Below are positions 57,745-64,000 of a stretch of 64,000 nt of DNA, piece after piece (the first letter of the stretch is position 1; each line of letters starts with the position of its first letter). The stretch comes from Symbiodinium natans. Lineage: Eukaryota; Sar; Dinophyceae; Suessiales; Symbiodiniaceae. A program made the translations under genes and the position numbers. The notes beneath the pieces are model-generated. The model did no database searches. It had not been told where the DNA came from and saw nothing but the letters and a program-made list of their open reading frames with translations. The stretch is taken from assembly GCA_905221605.1 (NCBI GenBank), contig CAJNDS010002135.1:361501-425500 (forward strand). The letters are read 5' to 3'.

Positions 57745-57968
57745 AAGTCTCTGAGAGTCTTGCAGATCTCAAGGCATCTTGAAAAAACAATCCGGCACAA
57801 AATCCAGCAAAACAGGTCTACGTGCAAACAAAAGCAAAAGTACATTGCAAAAATAGCAAACAAACGCAAAACAACGCAAATCTCCAAAATCTCCTGTAAA
57901 CAAGGAACAACATTTAGGACTGCTAAACACAAGCTAAAAGACAACCGCATGAAAGTGGCCTCCACAGT

Positions 57969-58860
57969 ACCACCCTACCCCACTTTGCAACCACACATGC
58001 TTACACACACACACACACACACATCCACAACTCTTGCAAATGCACACTGAAAACAGCCGAAACTACAACATGCCATTCTCATGGATATCTTTAGGTTCCA
58101 ATTGCGATTTTTTTTCACTGTCTTTCTGGTCAATCGACAGCTTACCAGGCTGACAGCACTTACCAAAACACTTGCTGAACAAATCTGTTTGTGTTTTAGT
58201 TCAGGGCGGTTTCTCGGAACTCTTTCTAAAAGCTTGCAACTTGACTGAGAGATCATCTCGACAAAAAACAAAGAAAACATTGAACAAAAGCAAAAGAAAA
58301 ATTCTGTTCGGACGGCGAAGGCCATTTGAACTGAAAAAAAGAAACAAATTGTTGCTGTGTATGAATCTGCTGCTGAATCTAAAGAAAATTGTCCAAGTTT
58401 CACAATTCTTTCCAGTTTTTTCTCGATTTCTCCAAAGGTTCAAACCAAGTTTTTGCAGCTCTTGCTAACATTGAAAAAAAAAACAGTCACACTATCTCAG
58501 AACAACTTGAGAATCGCCCAGTCTCGATTTCCATTCCATTCGACTTTTTTTTGACAAAGCTTTGATTGGGTTCTCTTGTCTTTGATTTTCCATAAGGCCA
58601 AACAGAAATTCAAGGCAAAGAAGATTTGAGCAGAGACTGCTTTCTTTCAGGCTGGGTGCCTTTGCTTCTTTGTCTTTTGTTTTGGTTGCGTGTTGCAATT
58701 CTTCCCTGGATTCAGCACCATTCAACGAATTTTCAAAATTTCTGAAGTTTCCGAAAATGTTGAAAAAACCCTTAAAATCAATACTTGATCAGTTAAATTT
58801 GTTGAATTTACTCTGGTGTTTGCTCGCTTCGCTCGCACTTATTCACATCCTGGTAATACC
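57969..58860. repeat. type-B spacer of the large array
   Basis: About 890 bases, AT-richer than the core, starting with ACCACCCTACCCCACTTTGC and a CA run. It recurs at 60917-61800 and from 63849 to the window end. CA-run length differs between copies (longest near 58003, shortest near 60950). Unsupported frames up to 142 codons occur. Confidence 0.9.
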
Positions 58861-60271
58861 GAGGAGGCCACGCACAAGCGGACGTGACTTTTGCACACAA
58901 AAGCGGACCCAGAATCTGGCCTCGGAACAATTTCCTGCGCAAAGACCCGGAGCACATATGGAAAACCTACTCCTGCGGAAAAATACAGCTGGGTTAGCCC
59001 CAGCGGCTCCTGGCTGCCTGGCCGCGTCACTTCTGATTCTCCCTGCCATCAGCATCCACCTCCACAACCTCACCTGGCAGCGCTGCAAAGCCGCACGACA
59101 CACTGCGCCGCTTGCATCTTGCCTATCTGGACGAGCGCCGACCGCATCATGTGACAAATTCCAAAGTTTGAAGTAACGCTGAGGAAATCCATGGTGCCAT
59201 GGAAGCTCATGGAAACCCTCGCTGAAGCTTCTAACATCTTTTTCCAAAGCCGTGCAAAGCATGAGAAAACCAATCGAAACCCCGCGGAGATTTTGCAGGA
59301 ACCCTCACAAAGCTGAACTGGAAGCTTCAAAGACCTGCGCACGACCTATATAAGAAAACCCACAGAAACCCCGCGGAAACCCTCACACAGCCCTAAGAAA
59401 CCCACGGAAACCCCTTCAAAGCTGTCAAAAACCATGGAAAACCCACGGTAACCTTCACAAGACATTAGAAAAACCTTCCGAGAGCTTCAAAAACCTACGC
59501 AAAATCTAACAAAACCCACTGAAACCCCGCAAACCTTAAGAAAACCCCAGGGAAACCATCTGAAAGCTTTTAAAAAACCAAGGCAAAACTTGACAAAACC
59601 CACGGACATCCGCGGAAACCCTCACAAAACTTTAGAGAAATTCAAGGAAAACCTCCGGAAAGTTCAAAAACTGCACGAAATCCCACGGAAACCCTCACGA
59701 AACCCTTGAGGAACCTACCAAAACCATCCAATAGGTTTTAACACATGCACGAAATCTAAGGAAACCCACGGAAACCCCCAGAAACCCCGCGGAAACCCTC
59801 GCGAAACTGTAGGGAAACCCAGGGAAACCCTCCAGAAGCTTAACAAACATGAACGGAAACCCTGCGGAAACCCCTTTATCAGGACTGGATTCACCCTTTG
59901 GCAATTTACAAAGTTATTAAAGGACAGGTGCAGGAAACCCGCCACCCAATCACCGCACGCCAACGTCAGTATTATACTACCGGTCGTCCCCTAAAGGGTG
60001 AAGGACGCAAGAGGTGTTCTTCTGCTTCTGGCGAGGACTCGAGGACCTCTGTCAACCGGAGCGCCGAAGCTGGGGCATGCCTGCCATACGAATCAATGGT
60101 CGCTGACCGTCTAAGAAGCACTTCGCACCTTCAGGCAGAACGTCAAGGTACACATTGGTCTTTCACCAATCGGGTTCAGAAAAAGGAATACAGTCTACGT
60201 CTGCCTGGCTTCACCGTCCACGTCACAACTTGCTATAGAACAAGACTGACTTCCTGCCTCAGGGTTCACAC

Positions 60272-60691
60272 TCAACCCAAGGACCTGACTGAAGGCATGA
60301 CTGGTTTCTTGCACCCAAAGCTTTGACCCCGCGCATGGCTGTTGCTACAACCATACACTGCAGCTAGGCCACCAAGCAGCGCACGGATGAGCTTGAACAC
60401 CTCCGGCCGCGCACCGGCCGGCCGCGCCTGCGCCCTGCAACGAATGTGAAGCCTCTCGCATCGCCAAAAATCGGCCTTGAAGACCTCGGCAACCTCCTCC
60501 ACTGAGTACTTCGCTGAGCGAGTTGCGAAGGGCTTGCGACACCTTGGAAGCACAAACATGGACCCTACGGACGATGTCTGGGCACTTTTTTCGCCGACGT
60601 GGCAGACATGGCGCAAGTACGCTAGCTGTGGCCTAGGAGCTGCTTGAGGAATCTGTTGAAGACACATGGCCCGTAGGCGCAAAATTAGCAA
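60272..60691 (-). other. array ORF, copy 3, 139 codons, unrecognised
   Basis: Same frame as copy 2 with a few amino-acid changes (for example SLG for YLG at the end). Confidence 0.3.
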
Positions 60692-63215
60692 AAGTCTCTG
60701 AGAGTCTTGCAGATCTCAAGGCATCTTGAAAAAACAATCCGGCACAAAATCCAGCAAAACAGGTCTACGTGCAAACAAAAGCAAAAGTACATTGCAAAAA
60801 TAGCAAACAAACGCAAAACAACGCAAATCTCCAAAATCTCCTGTAAACAAGGAACAACATTTAGGACTGCTAAACACAAGCTAAAAGACAACCGCATGAA
60901 AGTGGCCTCCACAGTACCACCCTACCCCACTTTGCAACCACACATGCTTACACACACACACACATCCACAACTCTTGCAAATGCACACTGAAAACAGCCG
61001 AAACTACAACATGCCATTCTCATGGATATCTTTAGGTTCCAATTGCGATTTTTTTTCACTGTCTTTCTGGTCAATCGACAGCTTACCAGGCTGACAGCAC
61101 TTACCAAAACACTTGCTGAACAAATCTGTTTGTGTTTTAGTTCAGGGCGGTTTCTCGGAACTCTTTCTAAAAGCTTGCAACTTGACTGAGAGATCATCTC
61201 GACAAAAAACAAAGAAAACATTGAACAAAAGCAAAAGAAAAATTCTGTTCGGACGGCGAAGGCCATTTGAACTGAAAAAAAGAAACAAATTGTTGCTGTG
61301 TATGAATCTGCTGCTGAATCTAAAGAAAATTGTCCAAGTTTCACAATTCTTTCCAGTTTTTTCTCGATTTCTCCAAAGGTTCAAACCAAGTTTTTGCAGC
61401 TCTTGCTAACATTGAAAAAAAAACAGTCACACTATCTCAGAACAACTTGAGAATCGCCCAGTCTCGATTTCCATTCCATTCGACTTTTTTTTGACAAAGC
61501 TTTGATTGGGTTCTCTTGTCTTTGATTTTCCATAAGGCCAAACAGAAATTCAAGGCAAAGAAGATTTGAGCAGAGACTGCTTTCTTTCAGGCTGGGTGCC
61601 TTTGCTTCTTTGTCTTTTGTTTTGGTTGCGTGTTGCAATTCTTCCCTGGATTCAGCACCATTCAACGAATTTTCAAAATTTCTGAAGTTTCCGAAAATGT
61701 TGAAAAAACCCTTAAAATCAATACTTGATCAGTTAAATTTGTTGAATTTGCTCTGGTGTTTGCTCGCTTCGCTCGCACTTATTCACATCCTGGTAATACC
61801 GAGGAGGCCACGCACAAGCGGACGTGACTTTTGCACACAAAAGCGGACCCAGAATCTGGCCTCGGAACAATTTCCTGCGCAAAGACCCGGAGCACATATG
61901 GAAAACCTACTCCTGCGGAAAAATACAGCTGGGTTAGCCCCAGCGGCTCCTGGCTGCCTGGCCGCGTCACTTCTGATTCTCCCTGCCATCAGCATCCACC
62001 TCCACAACCTCACCTGGCAGCGCTGCAAAGCCGCACGACACACTGCGCCGCTTGCATCTTGCCTATCTGGACGAGCGCCGACCGCATCATGTGACAAATT
62101 CCAAAGTTTGAAGTAACGCTGAGGAAATCCATGGTGCCATGGAAGCTCATGGAAACCCTCGCTGAAGCTTCTAACATCTTTTTCCAAAGCCGTGCAAAGC
62201 ATGAGAAAACCAATCGAAACCCCGCGGAGATTTTGCAGGAACCCTCACAAAGCTGAACTGGAAGCTTCAAAGACCTGCGCACGACCTATATAAGAAAACC
62301 CACAGAAACCCCGCGGAAACCCTCACACAGCCCTAAGAAACCCACGGAAACCCCTTCAAAGCTGTCAGAAACCATGGAAAACCCACGGTAACCTTCACAA
62401 GACATTAGAAAAACCTTCCGAGAGCTTCAAAAACCTACGCAAAATCTAACAAAACCCACTGAAACCCCGCAAACCTTAGAAAACCCCAGGGAAACCATCT
62501 GAAAGCTTTTAAAAAACCAAGGCAAAACTTGACAAAACCCACGGACATCCGCGGAAACCCTCACAAAACTTTAGAGAAATTCAAGGAAAACCTCCGGAAA
62601 GTTCAAAAACTGCACAAAATCCCACGGAAACCCTCACGAAACCCTTGAGGAACCTACCAAAACCATCCAATAGGTTTTAACACATGCACGAAATCTAAGG
62701 AAACCCACGGAAACCCTCAGAAACCCCGCGGAAACCCTCGCGAAACTGTAGGGAAACCCAGGGAAACCCTCCAGAAGCTTAACAAACATGAACGGAAACC
62801 CTGCGGAAACCCCTTTATCAGGACTGGATTCACCCTTTGGCAATTTACAAAGTTATTAAAGGACAGGTGCAGGAAACCCGCCACCCAATCACCGCACGCC
62901 AATGTCAGTATTATACTACCGGTCGTCCCCTAAAGGGTGAAGGACGCAAGAGGTGTTCTTCTGCTTCTGGCGAGGACTCGAGGACCTCTGTCAACCGGAG
63001 CGCCGAAGCTGGGGCATGCCTGCCATACGAATCAATGGTCGCTGACCGTCTAAGAAGCACTTCGCGCCTTCAGGCAGAACGTCAAGGTACACATTGGTCT
63101 TTCACCAATCGGGTTCAGAAAAAGGAATACAGTCTACGTCTGCCTGGCTTCACCGTCCACGTCACAACTTGCTATAGAACAAGACTGACTTCCTGCCTCA
63201 GGGTTCATGTCAGAC

Positions 63216-63623
63216 TCAACCCAAGGACCTGACTGAAGGCATGACTGGTTTCTTGCACCCAAAGCGCGCATGGCTGTTGCTACAACCATACACAGCTAGG
63301 CCACCAAGCAGCGCACGGATGAGCTTGGACACCTCCGGCCGCGCACCGGCCGGCCGCGCCTGCGCCCCGCAACGAATGTGAAGCCTCTCGCATCGCCAAA
63401 AATCGGCCTTGAAGACCTCGGCAACCTCCTCCACTGAGTACTTCGCTGAGCGAGTTGCGAAGGGCTTGCGACACCTTGGAAGCACAAACATGGACCCTAC
63501 GGACGATGTCTGGGCACTTTTTTCGCCGACGTGGCAGACATGGCGCAAGTACGCTAGCTGTGGCCTAGGAGCTGCTTGAGGAATCTGTTGAAGACACATG
63601 GCCCGTAGGCGCAAAATTAGCAA
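63216..63623 (-). other. array ORF, copy 4, 135 codons, unrecognised
   Basis: Relative to copies 2 and 3 it has a 9-base and a 3-base deletion (near 63265 and 63293), both keeping the frame, plus an Arg-to-Gly change. Frame-preserving indels weakly suggest coding constraint. Confidence 0.3.
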
Positions 63624-64000
63624 AAGTCTCTGAGAGTCTTGCAGATCTCAAGGCATCTTGAAAAAACAATCCGGCACAAAATCCAGCAAAACAGGTCTAC
63701 GTGCAAACAAAAGCAAAAGTACATTGCAAAAATAGCAAACAAACGCAAAACAACGCAAATCTCCAAAATCTCCTGTAAACAAGGAACAACATTTAGGACT
63801 GCTAAACACAAGCTAAAAGACAACCGCATGAAAGTGGCCTCCACAGTACCACCCTACCCCACTTTGCAACCACACATGCTTACACACACACACACACACA
63901 CATCCACAACTCTTGCAAATGCACACTGAAAACAGCCGAAACTACAACATGCCATTCTCATGGATATCTTTAGGTTCCAATTGCGATTTTTTTTCACTGT

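Larger units (their letters stand above)
52914..64000. repeat. tandem array of about 2.9-3.0 kb units, at least 3.7 copies, continues past the window
   Basis: Core modules start with GGAGGCCACGCACAAGCGGA at about 52916, 55947, 58862 and 61802, so the periods are about 3031, 2915 and 2940. Each core of about 2.02-2.07 kb ends at GAAAGTGGCCTCCACAGT (54984, 57968, 60916, 63848). Between cores lie two kinds of spacer. The first (54985-55946) is a doubled 479-bp unit. The others (57969-58860, 60917-61800, from 63849) are an AT-richer spacer of about 890 bases. Copies are nearly identical, with small indels and CA-run length changes. No RNA gene is recognised in the core. Confidence 0.95.

Noticed and set aside
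1-64000. CRISPR arrays, bacterial operons, rRNA genes
   Set aside because: No spaced direct-repeat/spacer pattern, no Shine-Dalgarno-led gene runs and no recognisable rRNA segments; the regular repeats are contiguous tandems.

Overview
The window looks like nuclear DNA of a dinoflagellate, most likely Symbiodiniaceae or a close relative. No taxonomic marker gene is present, so this rests on genome style. GC is intermediate outside one AT-rich island. Genes are split into small exons by introns with the 'AG|G' junction, and several of these have GC (and probably GA) instead of GT at the 5' splice site. Long same-strand gene blocks, tandem copies of a CCCH zinc-finger gene, a degraded LINE reverse transcriptase and interstitial TTTAGGG telomere repeats all fit. 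Many genes can only be seen exon by exon, so long open frames are a poor guide here.

Layout. (1) 0.4-7.8 kb, plus strand: an ABCG-type ABC transporter in many short exons; its Walker A exon was not found. (2) 9.4-14.1 kb: an AT-rich island holding a long, imperfect inverted repeat (arms near 10.0-10.5 and 12.6-13.7 kb) with G-rich and C-rich low-complexity tracts. It lies where the plus-strand gene on its left and the minus-strand block on its right converge. (3) 14.9-22.3 kb, minus strand: an ether-lipid locus. It encodes a fatty acyl-CoA reductase (FAR) fused to a DHAP/glycerol-3-phosphate acyltransferase (GNPAT/PlsB type). Alkyl-DHAP synthase (AGPS) follows directly and is either part of the same protein or an immediate neighbour. 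A membrane-anchored DegT-type aminotransferase lies just upstream. Both flanks carry the same dispersed repeat. (4) 23-31.8 kb: mostly non-genic, with microsatellites and no recognised gene. (5) 31.8-36.1 kb: three tandem copies of a CCCH zinc-finger gene, unit 1475 bp. (6) 37.6-38.8 kb, minus strand: a choline/ethanolamine phosphotransferase. (7) 40.0-48.2 kb, minus strand: a full-size ABCB (MDR/P-glycoprotein type) transporter whose largest intron holds ten perfect TTTAGGG repeats. (8) 48.4-49.9 kb: a 607-bp tandem repeat. (9) 50-52.6 kb: retroelement remnants including a frameshifted reverse transcriptase. (10) 52.6-64 kb: a tandem array of about 2.9-3.0 kb units that runs off the window, with two kinds of spacer.

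How the genes fit together. FAR makes fatty alcohol, the GNPAT domain makes acyl-DHAP, and AGPS swaps the acyl chain for the fatty alcohol to give alkyl-DHAP. These are the three committed steps of ether-lipid synthesis, placed in order on one strand. The phosphotransferase further along the same strand could install the ethanolamine or choline head group at the end of the pathway. The linked FAR-GNPAT(-AGPS) arrangement is the most unusual thing in the window. An in-frame TAG inside the AGPS part needs explaining before calling it functional.
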